Below are positions 34,868 to 43,232 of a stretch of DNA of 64,000 bases, piece by piece. A program made the position numbers and the translations under genes. Source of the DNA: Gillisia lutea (GTDB lineage Bacteria > Bacteroidota > Bacteroidia > Flavobacteriales > Flavobacteriaceae); assembly GCF_021568705.1 (NCBI RefSeq), contig NZ_JAKGTH010000007.1, positions 434,001-498,000 on the forward strand, in the 5' to 3' direction. The notes below the pieces were generated by a model. That model did not search any database, had not been told where the DNA came from, and was given only the letters and a program-made list of their open reading frames with translations. The number at the start of each line of letters is the position of its first letter. The first letter of the stretch is position 1.

Positions 34868-34888
34868 TTTTGTTTCTTTAATTATTTT

Positions 34889-37267
34889 TTAGTCATTAAG
34901 TAGTTCGTCGAGCGATGCCATATCTGTTACAAGAACCTGTCGAGCTTTGCTTCCTTCAAAAGGACCCACCACACCTGCAGCTTCCAGTTGATCGATAATT
35001 CGGCCGGCCCGATTATATCCTAATTTCAACTTTCTTTGCAGTAAGGAGGCCGAACCTTGTTGTGCTATTACAATAACTTCAGCAGCTTCACGAAACAATT
35101 TGTCTCGCTCGCTCACATCAATATCAAGTCCCATGCCACTTTCCTCTCCTTGATATTCCGGAAGAAGGTGGGCATCAGGATAAGCTTTTTGTGAACCAAT
35201 AAATTCAGTTATTTTATCAACTTCAGGTGTATCTACAAATGCACATTGTAATCTAATAAGATCGTTTCCTTGTGTAAAAAGCATATCTCCGCGACCTATA
35301 AGCTGGTCGGCTCCCTGATTGTCCAAAATTGTTCTGGAGTCTATCTTTGAAGTTACTCTAAAGGCTACTCGCGCTGGGAAGTTAGCTTTAATGATACCGG
35401 TAATTACATTTACCGAAGGACGTTGTGTGGCGATAATTAAGTGTATACCTATAGCCCTTGCCAACTGTGCAAGTCGGGCAATTGGAGTTTCCACTTCTTT
35501 CCCGGCAGTCATAATTAGATCGGCAAATTCATCTATTACCAAAACGATGTATGGTAGAAATTTATGCCCATCTTCTGGGTTTAGTTTTCGGGCTTTAAAC
35601 TTAACATTGTACTCTTTAATATTTCTAACCATTGCATCCTTCAAGAGATTATAACGGTCGTCCATTTCGATACAAAGTGAATTCAAGGTGTTAATCACCT
35701 TGGTATTGTCGGTTATAATAGCATCCCCATCATCGGGTAATTTTGCCAGATAATGACGTTCAATTTTATTGAAAAGTGTTAATTCTACTTTCTTAGGATC
35801 TACCAATACAAATTTCACTTCTGCAGGATGTTTGCAATAGAGTAGGGAGGTAAGGATAGCATTTAATCCCACCGATTTTCCCTGTCCTGTTGCTCCTGCC
35901 ATTAATAAGTGAGGCATTTTAGCAAGGTCTACTACAAAGGTCTCATTAGAAATGGATTTCCCTAAAGCTAAAGGAAGTTCCATTTCAGCATTTTGAAATT
36001 TTGGTGAAGCTATCACCGATCTCATAGAAACGATTGTGGCATTCTTGTTTGGAACTTCAATACCGATGGTTCCTTTCCCTGGAATTGGAGCAATTATACG
36101 TATACCAAGCGCTGAAAGTGATAATGCAATATCATCTTCTAAGTTTTTGATCTTTGAAATCCTTATTCCTGCTTCCGGTACAATTTCATATAGAGTAACA
36201 GTTGGTCCTACAGTCGCTTTTATTTGGGCGATCTCTATTTTGTAGTTCTTAAGTGTATTTACAATGTTATTCTTGTTTTCCTCTAATTCCTGTTGATCTA
36301 CAGTGATCCCACCGCTATTGATATTGTAATCTTTTAAAAGATCTATAGTAGGAAATTTGTAATTACTAAGCTCCAAAGTAGGATCGAATTCTCCAAAGTC
36401 TTTTACCAGCTTCTGACTCAAGGTATCTTCTACTTCCTCTTCTTCTGCCGTTTCAACTTCCATTTTCACCTCTTCAATGGGAGCTGATGGTTTAGACGGA
36501 GTTTTTTGAGGAGTATCAAAATTTATTTCATTTGTTGGTGTCGCAGGCTTAGGTGTCTCTTTTATGATCGGACTTTCAACTGGTGGCGCATATTCCGAAA
36601 CCCAGTCTTCTTCCTCTTCGGTAATTTCTGAAGGTGCCGACTCGGATGCCGTTTTGAAATCAGCTTTTAATTCTCCTTTCTTATTTTTAACATAGCTCCC
36701 AATCATCTCAGGAGTTACTTTTAATCGTATCACCACATAGGCTATAAGAAGGAAGGTTAATAATAGTACTGTCCCTATGAAGCCAATGTAATCTTGAAGA
36801 TAGTCGTTGATCTCATATCCCACACGTCCTCCTAAAAGTGAATTTTTATGTGCAAAGAAACCAAAGAAGATGGCCCACCACAGCATCATTAGAATTCCCC
36901 AGAACCAATATTTGAATAGTTTGTTAAGCTGATATCCGAAAAACAGATAGATTCCGGAAAGACTTATAAGAACAGCGGGAATAAATGCTGCAAGACCAAA
37001 GCCATTATAGATGAAAAAGTTGCTGATACTCGCTCCAAATTTGCTAAGCCAGTTTTTAGCCACCACTTCACGATTCCCCAACTCGTTTAGTATGCTTTGA
37101 TCTTCCTGCCAATTAAACAGGAAGGAGGCAAAGGCAATTATCAAGGCCAATCCCATAAAAAATAAGAAGGTTCCAAAAACAACTTTTTGTTGCCTTGTTA
37201 ATTTTAAACTCGGCTTTTTAAGTTTGGATGTCTTGGTCTTTTTTGTTGAGGCTTTCTTTTTGGCCAT
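34889..37267 (-). CDS. ftsK: DNA translocase FtsK/SpoIIIE
   Basis: A 792-residue septal DNA pump that clears chromosomes at division. Four membrane helices lie between about 26 and 185, followed by an acidic, proline-rich linker (about 205-290), the RecA-like motor with Walker A GATGQGKS near residue 457 and Walker B LVIDEFADL, and a C-terminal winged-helix gamma domain (LQRKLKLGYNRAGRIIDQLEAAGVVGP) that reads KOPS-like sequences. I chose ATG 37267 (MAKKKASTKK); an eight-codon extension overlaps a promoter element. It leads the operon with lolA, lptG and ribBX. Confidence 0.95.
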   Translation of the reverse strand: MAKKKASTKKTKTSKLKKPSLKLTRQQKVVFGTFLFFMGLALIIAFASFLFNWQEDQSILNELGNREVVAKNWLSKFGASISNFFIYNGFGLAAFIPAVLISLSGIYLFFGYQLNKLFKYWFWGILMMLWWAIFFGFFAHKNSLLGGRVGYEINDYLQDYIGFIGTVLLLTFLLIAYVVIRLKVTPEMIGSYVKNKKGELKADFKTASESAPSEITEEEEDWVSEYAPPVESPIIKETPKPATPTNEINFDTPQKTPSKPSAPIEEVKMEVETAEEEEVEDTLSQKLVKDFGEFDPTLELSNYKFPTIDLLKDYNINSGGITVDQQELEENKNNIVNTLKNYKIEIAQIKATVGPTVTLYEIVPEAGIRISKIKNLEDDIALSLSALGIRIIAPIPGKGTIGIEVPNKNATIVSMRSVIASPKFQNAEMELPLALGKSISNETFVVDLAKMPHLLMAGATGQGKSVGLNAILTSLLYCKHPAEVKFVLVDPKKVELTLFNKIERHYLAKLPDDGDAIITDNTKVINTLNSLCIEMDDRYNLLKDAMVRNIKEYNVKFKARKLNPEDGHKFLPYIVLVIDEFADLIMTAGKEVETPIARLAQLARAIGIHLIIATQRPSVNVITGIIKANFPARVAFRVTSKIDSRTILDNQGADQLIGRGDMLFTQGNDLIRLQCAFVDTPEVDKITEFIGSQKAYPDAHLLPEYQGEESGMGLDIDVSERDKLFREAAEVIVIAQQGSASLLQRKLKLGYNRAGRIIDQLEAAGVVGPFEGSKARQVLVTDMASLDELLND

Positions 37268-37288
37268 ATATTTAAAGGGGAATTTTTG

Positions 37289-37296
37289 CAAAAATA
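37289..37296 (-). promoter_or_regulatory. -7 promoter element for the ftsK operon
   Basis: Minus-strand TATTTTTG (TAnnTTTG) ends 22 bases before ATG 37267 and overlaps the alternative longer start, which it argues against. No clear -33 element. Confidence 0.5.
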
Positions 37297-37757
37297 CAAA
37301 TTAGCGCGTGTCTAAAATAAGGAAAATGTATTCAATATTAACAATCCACAATTTTTGTGGGGAACACCTCAAGTTAACGGCCTGATTTTTTAAATATTCT
37401 AGCAAAGAGGATGATTTATACTAAGTTTCTTATTTGTTCTGTGTTTTTCTCACAAATGTTTTTAAAGGATTGATTTTTAGTTGAGTAATTTTTTTTTCGC
37501 TTTTAACAGTATAGATTTGTTTTGCTCATTATGTTTCTTTCTGAAAAGCTTATATCAATTTTAATAAAAATTGATTTTTAGGGGTTGAAACGTTTTCCGT
37601 TTACTTATAATCTCAACATGAGAAATTAGTATGTTTGTGTAATTTAATAAGTTGAAAAGGTTTTTTTTAGAAGCTGCCTAAAAACAGGTAAGGCTTATAA
37701 TTAAACATAATCCATAGATATTACTTAATTTTAATGTAGTATAAATTTTTATTAAGA
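37297..37757. other. AT-rich intergenic region between ftsK and the 136-residue protein
   Basis: About 460 bases between divergent genes with no credible open frame. The only signal I can support is TATGTTTG at 37630-37637, a TAnnTTTG match about 120 bases before the plus-strand gene, without a clear -33. There is no strong hairpin, tandem repeat or tRNA. A long leader for the plus-strand gene is possible. Confidence 0.6.
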
Positions 37758-38168
37758 ATGGAAAAACACTTAGAACTGACGGATATCGATTTTGAACTTC
37801 AGTTTAAAAAAGCGCAATTAGATCCAGCTTTATGTTGTCATGAAGCGCATTTAAGACTAGCATATATTCATATCAAGAAATATGGATTAGACAAGGCGGT
37901 AAAAAATGTGAATTATCAATTATATAGTTATGTGTGTTTTTTGGGAGCTGAAGAAAAATATAACCATACCCTGACCACCGCAGCGGTGAAAGCTGTAAGT
38001 CACTTCATGCGAAAGTCTCAGGCGACTAATTTTAAAGCTTTTATACTGGAATTCCCCAGACTGAAATATAATTTTAAGGAGTTGATGTCCGTTCATTATA
38101 AAATAGATATTTTTAATTCTGAAAAAGCTAAGAAAGAGTTTCTTGAACCCGATCTATTACCATTCTAA
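37758..38168 (+). CDS. Conserved hypothetical protein with HEAHLR motif
   Basis: A 136-residue cytoplasmic protein I cannot assign to a characterised family, although I recognise the sequence type as widespread in Bacteroidetes and related to proteins with an HEAHLRLAW motif in other bacteria. It is mainly helical. HEAHLR is at residues 28-33, YNHTLT at 68-73 and a further histidine (SHFMRK) at 81-86, a pattern that could bind a metal or substrate. The end FLEPDLLPF looks conserved. It is followed by a GNAT acetyltransferase gene after 15 bases, and the two are probably cotranscribed. Confidence 0.7.
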   Translation: MEKHLELTDIDFELQFKKAQLDPALCCHEAHLRLAYIHIKKYGLDKAVKNVNYQLYSYVCFLGAEEKYNHTLTTAAVKAVSHFMRKSQATNFKAFILEFPRLKYNFKELMSVHYKIDIFNSEKAKKEFLEPDLLPF

Positions 38169-38183
38169 ACCTGTTTGTTAAAA

Positions 38184-38636
38184 ATGCATTTAGTTAGAAC
38201 TACTTCTCTAAACCCGGATTTTGTTTCATTGGTGAAGTCATTAGATGAAGACTTGCTTATCCGGGATGGGGAAGATCACGAGTTCTTTTCTCAATTCAAC
38301 AAGATTGATAATATAAAATATGTGGTAATTGCTTACTCCGGTAATCTGGCAATGGGTTGTGGTGCCATCAAATTACATGAAGAAGAAACCGGAGAAATAA
38401 AAAGAATGTTCGTTTCACCAGAAAATAGGGGCAAGGGAATTGCGACTTTGGTTTTAAAAGAACTGGAAGATTGGGCAGGAGAATTAGGTTGTAAAACCTG
38501 CATATTGGAGACTGGGATTCATTTTAAAGAGGCGGTTCATTTATATAAAAAGAATAATTATCGTGTTATTCCCAATTACGGACAATATAAAGAGGTGAAT
38601 ACAAGTATCTGTTTCAGGAAGGATTTGAATTCTTAA
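38184..38636 (+). CDS. GNAT-family N-acetyltransferase
   Basis: A 150-residue acetyltransferase with the GNAT fold. The acetyl-CoA loop VSPENRGKGIATLVL (motif A) is near residues 83-97, preceded by the beta strand ETGEIKRMF and followed by CKTCILETGIHFKEAVHLYKKNNY (motif B). The acceptor substrate is unknown. I chose ATG 38184 over an in-frame TTG nine bases upstream. It lies between the hypothetical gene and a VOC protein gene with very short gaps, so the three likely form one transcript. Confidence 0.85.
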   Translation: MHLVRTTSLNPDFVSLVKSLDEDLLIRDGEDHEFFSQFNKIDNIKYVVIAYSGNLAMGCGAIKLHEEETGEIKRMFVSPENRGKGIATLVLKELEDWAGELGCKTCILETGIHFKEAVHLYKKNNYRVIPNYGQYKEVNTSICFRKDLNS

Positions 38637-38646
38637 TTAGAAGAAG

Positions 38647-39039
38647 ATGATGATCAAGATAAATAAGGTGCACCATATTGCGATTATTTGTTCTAATTAT
38701 AAGCGATCAAAGAATTTTTATACTGATATTTTGGGGTTTGATATAATTAGGGAAATATATAGAGAGGATAGGGAATCCTATAAATTAGACCTTTCGCTTA
38801 ATGGTAGTTATACCATAGAATTATTCTCTTTTCCTAAGCCACCCGAGCGCACTTCAAGACCGGAAGCTGCCGGCCTTAGGCATTTAGCTTTTGAAGTAGA
38901 TAGTGTAGAAGAGGTTATAAATCAATTAAAAGCAATGAATATTTTAGCAGAGCCAATCCGTGTTGATGAGATTACCGATAAAAAATTCACTTTTATAGCC
39001 GATCCTGATGGCTTACCTATAGAATTCTATCAAAAATAA
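38647..39039 (+). CDS. VOC-family (glyoxalase-like) protein, YaeR type
   Basis: A 130-residue single-copy vicinal-oxygen-chelate protein. It opens INKVHHIAIICSNYKRSKNFYTDILGF, with the first metal-ligand histidine near residue 10, and shows HLAFEVDSVEEV (second histidine) near 78-89, YTIELFSFP near 56-64 and the final glutamate in DGLPIEFYQ near 121-129. The order and length match the YaeR/GloA2-like group, whose substrate is not known. It is the last of a three-gene plus-strand run ending at a strong terminator. Confidence 0.85.
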   Translation: MMIKINKVHHIAIICSNYKRSKNFYTDILGFDIIREIYREDRESYKLDLSLNGSYTIELFSFPKPPERTSRPEAAGLRHLAFEVDSVEEVINQLKAMNILAEPIRVDEITDKKFTFIADPDGLPIEFYQK

Positions 39040-39074
39040 AGAGCAGTAAAATTAATAGGTTTTTACTGCTCTTT
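39038..39074. terminator. Bidirectional terminator between the VOC and diacylglycerol kinase genes
   Basis: AAAGAGCAGTAAAA (39038-39051) and TTTTACTGCTCTTT (39061-39074) are perfectly complementary over 14 bases, between the convergent stops at 39039 and 39106. Confidence 0.88.
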
Positions 39075-39105
39075 AGGATGATATTTATTGTTTTATAAGC
39101 ATTAG

Positions 39106-39483
39106 CTACCACTCATAATTGGGGAAAATGTAGGGGAGATAGATAAATCCTGCAATAATAACAGCTGTTAATGCTGCGAATAAAACTGCTCCTGCTGCCA
39201 CATCTTTAATATAGCCTATTTTGGAATGAAAATCGGGATGCACAAAATCTGCAATTTCTTCTATAGCAGAATTAATCCCTTCTGCACAAAGCACCATTCC
39301 CATGGCTATTATCTGAAAGATCCACTCTATTTTGGAGATGTCAAAATAAAATCCTGCGATGGTGACTATTATAGAAACTCCTATTTGTACCTGTATACTG
39401 TGTTCATGTTTAATTAATAAGAAAGCTCCTTTAATGGCATAACCTCCGCCTTTAATTCGCTTTCCAATATAACTGTCTCGCAT
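39106..39483 (-). CDS. dgkA: Diacylglycerol/undecaprenol kinase family protein
   Basis: A 125-residue inner-membrane kinase of the DgkA family, with three helices at about 33-50, 54-72 and 95-118. The catalytic motif AEGINSAIEEIADF is at residues 66-79, and the cytoplasmic KIGYIKDVAAGAVL follows at 87-100. Depending on subgroup, members phosphorylate diacylglycerol or undecaprenol, the lipid carrier for cell-wall precursors; the latter is commoner outside Proteobacteria. Its ATG overlaps the tpx stop codon (TAATG), so translation is coupled. Confidence 0.85.
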   Translation of the reverse strand: MRDSYIGKRIKGGGYAIKGAFLLIKHEHSIQVQIGVSIIVTIAGFYFDISKIEWIFQIIAMGMVLCAEGINSAIEEIADFVHPDFHSKIGYIKDVAAGAVLFAALTAVIIAGFIYLPYIFPNYEW

Positions 39484-39983
39484 TATAAAAGTGATTTTAA
39501 AGCTGCAAGATAATCAGGTTCTTCGGAAATATCGGGTACTTGTTGACTATGAATCACTTTTCCTTCTTCATCTAAAACAATTACAACGCGGGAAAGCAAG
39601 CCTGCCAAAGGCCCGTCCATCATTTCTACCCCATAATCTTTCCCAAAATCACCCTGACGGAAATCGGATAGATTGGTTACATTTTTTAGTCCTTCATCAT
39701 TCACAAATCTTTTTTGAGCGAAGGGAAGGTCACGTGAAATACATAACACCTCGGTGTTATTTAGTTTGGTTGCACGCTCGTTGAAGTTTCTTACAGAAGT
39801 TGCACATACATTGGTATCTATGCTTGGGAAAATATTCAATATTACGCGTTTACCTTGAAAATCCTTAAGGCTTACTGTAGATAAGTCGGATGTAACAAGC
39901 TCAAAATGAGGAGCTTTTTCACCCATTTCAGGAAGGCTTCCGTAAGTATTGATCTTTTTATCTCTTAAAGTTATTTGCGACAT
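39483..39983 (-). CDS. tpx: Thiol peroxidase (Tpx), lacking the usual resolving cysteine
   Basis: A 166-residue atypical peroxiredoxin that reduces hydroperoxides. The peroxidatic Cys60 sits in NVCATSVRNFNERA, and DLPFAQKRF follows. In E. coli Tpx the resolving cysteine follows this motif (RFC, Cys95); here the codon is GTG, giving Val94 in KRFVNDEG. Cys81 (EVLCISRDLP) remains and could serve instead, or the enzyme may work as a one-cysteine form. It is cotranscribed with dgkA, with overlapping stop and start. Confidence 0.9.
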   Translation of the reverse strand: MSQITLRDKKINTYGSLPEMGEKAPHFELVTSDLSTVSLKDFQGKRVILNIFPSIDTNVCATSVRNFNERATKLNNTEVLCISRDLPFAQKRFVNDEGLKNVTNLSDFRQGDFGKDYGVEMMDGPLAGLLSRVVIVLDEEGKVIHSQQVPDISEEPDYLAALKSLL

Positions 39984-40061
39984 GATGTGTTGGCTTTTTG
40001 TTATTCAGAAGCTAAATTTAATGTATAAGTTGTAGGGATTTACTAAAATTATCATAAAACA

Positions 40062-40096
40062 ACAAGGGCTGTTTTATATTTTAAAACAGCCCTTGT
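40062..40096 (-). terminator. Terminator of the peroxiredoxin-thioredoxin operon
   Basis: ACAAGGGCTGTTTTA (40062-40076) and TAAAACAGCCCTTGT (40082-40096) pair over 15 bases with a five-base loop, 21 bases after the last stop codon of the minus-strand operon; a T-rich run follows. Confidence 0.85.
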
Positions 40097-40116
40097 AATG
40101 CATTATAACTAAGGTT

Positions 40117-40365
40117 TTAACGGTCTATAGACCCCATTACTTTTTTGACGAAGTTGTTGGCAGCGTCAATTTCAGAGTCTCCCTCTTCAATCAATTTGTG
40201 CACTTCCACAGCGCCACATAGATTAGTGATCAATTCTCCAATTACATCCATTTCTTCATCAGTTACAGAGCGATGCTCTGTAAAACTTTCCAATACATCA
40301 ATGGTATTTTGTAATTTTTGAGTGTCGTTATTACGTTGTAAATGTCTAATTACTGGCAACTTCAT
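40117..40365 (-). CDS. Small conserved protein of the thioredoxin operon (DUF6952-like)
   Basis: An 82-residue acidic, mostly helical protein that I place in the DUF6952 family from memory of its opening MKLPVIRHL and the segment DEEMDVIGELITNLCGAVEVHKLI (residues 36-59). No function is known to me. It overlaps the thioredoxin gene by 20 bases and so is almost certainly translated with it, downstream of the peroxiredoxin. One cysteine, Cys50, is present. The context suggests a role in the same redox relay, but that is inference. Confidence 0.68.
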   Translation of the reverse strand: MKLPVIRHLQRNNDTQKLQNTIDVLESFTEHRSVTDEEMDVIGELITNLCGAVEVHKLIEEGDSEIDAANNFVKKVMGSIDR

Positions 40366-40660
40366 CTACTAGATCTTTTAATAGTTCAAATTTATTTGTT
40401 TGAACTTGGTTCACTAATTTTCCATTTTTGAAAGATGCGAAAGTTGGCAGGTTATTTACATTAGCCAGTTTACGTGATTCAGGATACTTTTCAGCATCCA
40501 CCATAAGGAAAGTAGCAGCTTCGTTTTCACCTGCTAGTTTCTTGAACTTAGGCTTCATCACTCGGCAATTACCACACCATCCGGCCATATACTGAACCAC
40601 TACAGTGTTGTTACCTGCAACAATCTCACTTAAATTATCTAATTCTAATTCCTTAACCAT
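40346..40660 (-). CDS. Thioredoxin-family protein
   Basis: A 104-residue thioredoxin fold. The active site is WCGNC at 28-32 (Cys29, Cys32), where thioredoxin 1 has WCGPC, so the redox potential may differ. The cis-proline segment NLPTFASFKNGKLV near 70-83 is present. No signal peptide is seen, so it is cytoplasmic. It lies 13 bases after the peroxiredoxin gene and overlaps the small protein gene that follows, making it a likely reductant for that peroxiredoxin. Confidence 0.9.
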   Translation of the reverse strand: MVKELELDNLSEIVAGNNTVVVQYMAGWCGNCRVMKPKFKKLAGENEAATFLMVDAEKYPESRKLANVNNLPTFASFKNGKLVNQVQTNKFELLKDLVDEVASN

Positions 40661-40673
40661 AGTCTTATTTTTT

Positions 40674-41312
40674 TTAGTTTAAGCTTAGGTAAGATGCAAC
40701 TCCTTCGCGGTTAGCGTTCATTGCTTCCTTTCCTTCTTCCCAGTTTGCTGGACAAACCTCACCTTTTTCCTGTACGTGTGTATATGCATCAATCAAACGG
40801 ATGAATTCTTTTACGTTTCTTCCAAGTGGCATATGGTTTACACTCTCGTGGAAAATGGTACCTTCTTCATCAATAAGGTAAGTTGCACGATATGTTACGT
40901 TGTCGCCTTCTACGGTTACTGCACCGGTTTCTTCGTCGTACTGTTCGTTTGTTACATCTAAAATCCCAAGTTGCGCGCTTAAGTTTCTGTTAGAATCTGC
41001 AAGAATTGGGTAAGTAACTCCTTCAATACCACCGTTGTCTTTTGGAGTATTTAACCATGCAAAGTGAACTTCTGGAGTATCACAAGATGCACCAACAACC
41101 ATTACATTTCTTTTTTCAAACTCTTCCATTGCAGCTTGAAAAGCGTGTAATTCTGTAGGGCATACAAAAGTGAAATCTTTAGGGTACCAGAATAACAATA
41201 CTTTTTTGTTATTTTTCTGAGCCTCTTCAAGAATGTTGATCTTGAAAGTATCACCCATTTCGTTCATTGCGTTTACACTTAAATTAGGGAATTTTCTTCC
41301 TACTAAAGCCAT
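40674..41312 (-). CDS. Typical two-cysteine peroxiredoxin
   Basis: A 212-residue peroxiredoxin of the AhpC/Prx1 group. Peroxidatic Cys51 lies in DFTFVCPTEL and resolving Cys187 in GEVCPANW. The conserved arginine follows in the GRNVKEFIRLIDA segment. It reduces hydrogen and organic peroxides, here probably using the adjacent thioredoxin rather than AhpF, which is absent. It leads the three-gene operon with a good upstream promoter. Confidence 0.93.
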   Translation of the reverse strand: MALVGRKFPNLSVNAMNEMGDTFKINILEEAQKNNKKVLLFWYPKDFTFVCPTELHAFQAAMEEFEKRNVMVVGASCDTPEVHFAWLNTPKDNGGIEGVTYPILADSNRNLSAQLGILDVTNEQYDEETGAVTVEGDNVTYRATYLIDEEGTIFHESVNHMPLGRNVKEFIRLIDAYTHVQEKGEVCPANWEEGKEAMNANREGVASYLSLN

Positions 41313-41349
41313 ATAATTTATCTTTTAATTACTAATTATTTTCCGGGTG

Positions 41350-41383
41350 CAAAAGTAAAAATTATGCCTATGCAGAAGCCAAA
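41350..41383 (-). promoter_or_regulatory. Promoter of the peroxiredoxin operon
   Basis: Minus strand TACTTTTG (41350-41357) with TTTG (41380-41383) 22 bases upstream, within the phylum's accepted spacing. It predicts a leader of roughly 30 bases before ATG 41312. Confidence 0.65.
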
Positions 41384-41430
41384 GTTGCATGCTTATTTCT
41401 TATGCTGAAATAGGATTTGATTATAATTAA

Positions 41431-41467
41431 ATCAGTCTTAAATAGAAATGCTCTATTTAAGACTGAT
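41431..41467 (-). terminator. Terminator of nhaC
   Basis: ATCAGTCTTAAATAGA (41431-41446) and TCTATTTAAGACTGAT (41452-41467) form a perfect 16-base-pair stem with loop AATGC, 25 bases after the nhaC stop; the following tail is T-rich but not a pure T run. Confidence 0.75.
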
Positions 41468-41491
41468 ATATTGCCTTTTATGTTTTTGATT

Positions 41492-42970
41492 TTAAGTGCG
41501 TTGCGTAGATAGCTGCTTTATCTTAATGCTGAATGCGGCAAATATTAAGGTTACGAAAGGACTTAAATAATTAAAGAAAGCATAGCCCACGTATGAAACC
41601 ACCGGCACTCCAAGTACGCTACTATGATATGCTCCGCATGTATTCCAGGGAACTAATACCGATGTTACCGTTCCTGAATCTTCTAAGGTTCTACTTAAAT
41701 TTTCGGGAGCCAGTCCTTTTTCTCTATAGGCTTTAGCAAACATCTTTCCTGGTACCACGATGGCAAGATACTGATCGGAGGCCGTAACATTAAGTGCAAG
41801 GCAACTAAATACGGTACTTGCAAATAACCCGAAAGTGGTATGGAATAAATTTAGAAGGGCCTTGCTTATTCTTGCTAACGCCCCAATAGCTTCCATAATC
41901 CCTCCAAAAACCATTGCGCAAATAATAAGCCAGATTGTGCCTAGCATTCCAGCCATTCCTCCTGACGAGAAAAGTTCATTTAAATTAGCATTATCGGTGG
42001 TTATAGATGTATCTACCGTTATGGCATTCATGATTCCTTTATAGCCACTTATAAAATCTAAAGTTTCAGTTCCCGCTATTTCAGCAATAATATTAGGTTG
42101 AAAAACTAATGCTGCTACTGCACCTAATAAGGTTCCAATTAATAGCGCTATTAAGGGGGAGGTTTTCTTAACTATCAAGAAAATAACAATTAAGGGAACC
42201 AGGAATAGCCATGGGGTGATGGTAAATGCTTTTTCGATGGAATTAAGTATTTCAGTAGTATCTGTACTACCGGAAACATCCAGGTTAAATCCTATTATAA
42301 CAAAAAGTAATATGGTGATTGTAATTGTAGGAACCGTGGTTAAAAGCATATATCTAATATGTGTAAATAAGTCAGTTCCAGCCATTGCGGGTGCTAGATT
42401 TGTAGTGTCGCTTAAAGGAGATAGTTTGTCTCCGAAGTAGGCTCCAGACAATATTGCGCCTGCTGTCATCCCTACAGATATCCCTAAAGCTTCTGCAATT
42501 CCAATTAAAGCAATACCTACGGTAGCAGAGGTTGTCCAGCTACTTCCTGTTGCTACAGATATCACAGAACATATTACCACACAGGCAGCTAAGAAGATAG
42601 TAGGATTAAGAATTTGAAGACCGTAATAGATCATGGTTGGTATAATTCCGCTTACCATCCAGGTCCCTGCTAATGCACCGACCATCAGCAGTATTAGAAG
42701 CGCTCCCGTGGTGCTTTGTACATTGTTAGCTACTTCATCGATCATTTTGTTATAATCCACTTTATTGAAGTAACCCACAATTGCAGCTACAGCACCTCCT
42801 AAAAGCAATATGAATTGATTGGAACCGCTTAATGCATCGTCTCCAAACACAAAAACATTAAAAGCTAACATTGCCACCAGAACAATAACAGGAATAAGTG
42901 CTTCCCAAATATTTAATTCTTTATTTTCAACAATAGGATCATTCTCAGGGTGGTGTGTTTGGCCTTCCAT
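41492..42970 (-). CDS. nhaC: Na+/H+ antiporter NhaC
   Basis: A 492-residue inner-membrane antiporter with about 11-12 helices that exports sodium in exchange for protons, consistent with a marine or salt-adapted life. Family marks include WTTSATVGIALIGIAEALGI near 145-165, the SGAYFGDKLSPLSDTTNLAPAM segment near 177-198 and LVPWNTCGAYHSSVLG near 438-453, all typical of NhaC. The N-terminus is cytoplasmic and acidic (HHPENDPIVENKE). It appears monocistronic, with a long upstream region and its own terminator. Confidence 0.92.
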   Translation of the reverse strand: MEGQTHHPENDPIVENKELNIWEALIPVIVLVAMLAFNVFVFGDDALSGSNQFILLLGGAVAAIVGYFNKVDYNKMIDEVANNVQSTTGALLILLMVGALAGTWMVSGIIPTMIYYGLQILNPTIFLAACVVICSVISVATGSSWTTSATVGIALIGIAEALGISVGMTAGAILSGAYFGDKLSPLSDTTNLAPAMAGTDLFTHIRYMLLTTVPTITITILLFVIIGFNLDVSGSTDTTEILNSIEKAFTITPWLFLVPLIVIFLIVKKTSPLIALLIGTLLGAVAALVFQPNIIAEIAGTETLDFISGYKGIMNAITVDTSITTDNANLNELFSSGGMAGMLGTIWLIICAMVFGGIMEAIGALARISKALLNLFHTTFGLFASTVFSCLALNVTASDQYLAIVVPGKMFAKAYREKGLAPENLSRTLEDSGTVTSVLVPWNTCGAYHSSVLGVPVVSYVGYAFFNYLSPFVTLIFAAFSIKIKQLSTQRT

Positions 42971-43170
42971 TCAGTTATATTTTTTGGAACGTAATGTTAC
43001 GATTTTAAGGTATATTCTGCAAGTCTAAGTAAATAAGGGTGTAAGTAAAGGCTGAATATTACTTGTTTTATTGAGTTAAATGAGTGGGTTTAATATGCTT
43101 TGTTTCAAAATATTGAATGTGTTTAATTCTTGTAATATGAATCAGGTTATTAAGGGATAAGACATAAAAA

Positions 43171-43210
43171 AAACCTGTTTTAAAAGTTGCTTGTCTTTTA
43201 AAACAGGTTT
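43171..43210 (-). terminator. Terminator of the PLP gamma-lyase-type gene
   Basis: AAACCTGTTTTAAAAG (43171-43186) and CTTTTAAAACAGGTTT (43195-43210) pair over 16 bases; on the minus strand the stem is followed by a run of T. It lies 22 bases after the stop at 43233. Confidence 0.9.
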
Positions 43211-43232
43211 GAAGTTAAGATGGGTTTATATG

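Noticed and set aside
37297-37757. A small gene or RNA in the long intergenic region
   Set aside because: Open frames there are very short and AT-driven, and no stable hairpin, tRNA or conserved RNA shape could be recognised.
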